Positions 63,509 through 64,000 of a DNA stretch of 64,000 nucleotides are shown here, one piece after another (the stretch's first letter is position 1; each line of letters opens with the position of its first letter). The stretch is taken from positions 1,581,501 to 1,645,500 of the forward strand of contig JBBBDQ010000750.1 of assembly GCA_037127315.1 (NCBI GenBank). Direction: 5' to 3'. Made by a program: the position numbers and the translations under genes. The stretch is from Ascarosepion bandense (lineage: Eukaryota; Mollusca; Cephalopoda; Sepiida; Sepiidae). The notes under the pieces are model-generated. The model made no database searches, was not told where the DNA came from, and was given only the letters and a program-made list of their open reading frames with translations.

Positions 63509-64000
63509 ATCCTATATTCATAGTACAGGATAATTTTAAATATCATTTATATAGTTTTTAAATAGCGTAAGGTTGTTTTTCGTTCTTTGTAGTTTTTTGT
63601 TTTGTTTTGTTTTGTTTTGTTTTGTTCTGTTTTGTTTTTTGTTTTTGTTTTTGTTTTTTTGTCCATTCATTTTTGTATAGGATTCACGGAAGACGAACAA
63701 TATCTTTCAGAAACTAATCTTATAAAATGTACTGGGAAGCAAAAAAAAAAAAAAAGAAAAAAAGAGCGCGACATAATCCCACGAAAAAATACCGCGAAAA
63801 CCATGGTCAGAGCACGTGAGTAACTGAGATTTTAGAAGTATAAGAACGATAAAGAAATTCCTGCCAACAATCAGAAAGAGGAGGCCGAAATTTATGGAAT
63901 ACGTAATGAAGAAATTCAACACTCACAACATATACTGAAGAGCAGCGAAGCACGGGAAAACATCTGGTCAAGTACTTGATATATTTGGATGTCAAAACAA
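63509..64000. other. TTTTG tract and unrecognised sequence
   Basis: A TTTTG repeat at 63596-63660 and an A-rich stretch at 63740-63765. No gene is recognised to the end of the window. Confidence 0.45.

Overview
This window looks like intergenic or intronic DNA from a cephalopod mollusc, most likely an octopus. The evidence is its AT-rich base composition, its very long TA, CA, GA and TAA microsatellites, and a dense layering of tRNA-derived SINEs with RTE-like, R4/Dong-like, Penelope-like, mariner, Tigger and MITE elements. That lineage call is inference from repeat content. I recognise no host protein exon, rRNA or functional tRNA gene. Nearly every recognisable coding stretch belongs to a transposable element, and almost all of them are broken.

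Layout. 0-6 kb: an RTE-like LINE 3' part (minus), a class-II tRNA-type SINE, a 305-bp SINE and an RTE fragment between two LTR-like direct repeats. 6-13 kb: a composite repeat opening with CCCGGCG, a Tc1 fragment, a D34D mariner pseudogene, a tandem 200-235 bp repeat, and a trimer of a short SINE carrying a second SINE with a clean target-site duplication. 14-24 kb: a tandem duplication, the hammerhead-bearing tandem repeat at 17.39-17.75 kb, foldback repeats and Tc1-type MITEs. 25-33 kb: 3' ends of a second LINE family, a Penelope-like GIY-YIG domain, a compound TA/GA minisatellite and two mariner remnants. 33.18-37.79 kb: a nearly complete R4/Dong-like retrotransposon (minus) bordered by TAA repeats. 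38-43 kb: a Tigger remnant, a MITE split by a SINE, and a mariner inserted in an RTE copy. 43.3-43.95 kb: a GAA array. 44-54 kb: nested LINE copies with a GC-rich insert, a solo-LTR candidate, and a mariner with both TA duplications. 54.9-56.8 kb: a 27-bp minisatellite. 57-60 kb: another composite repeat and LINE tail. 61.3-63.2 kb: TAA arrays hosting two further R4-like insertions.

Most notable. Two copies of a tRNA-headed repeat each carry a hammerhead ribozyme motif in the same phase, 288 bp apart. That is the layout of a retrozyme, whose RNA could be cut to 288-nt monomers and circularised. A third, separated copy has a longer, properly paired stem II but an extra base in the core. The second main story is R4/Dong-like elements ending in TAA repeats at three places, with two of them side by side in one TAA-rich tandem array.

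The elements interact mainly as nested insertions: mariner in RTE, SINE-3 in SINE-2, SINE-2 in a MITE and in an R4 endonuclease domain, and LINE-B in RTE. This gives a relative age order for several families. Family nicknames used below (RTE-A, LINE-B, SINE-1, SINE-2, SINE-3, Rep-C, CG-repeat, MITE-1, MITE-2) are local labels only.
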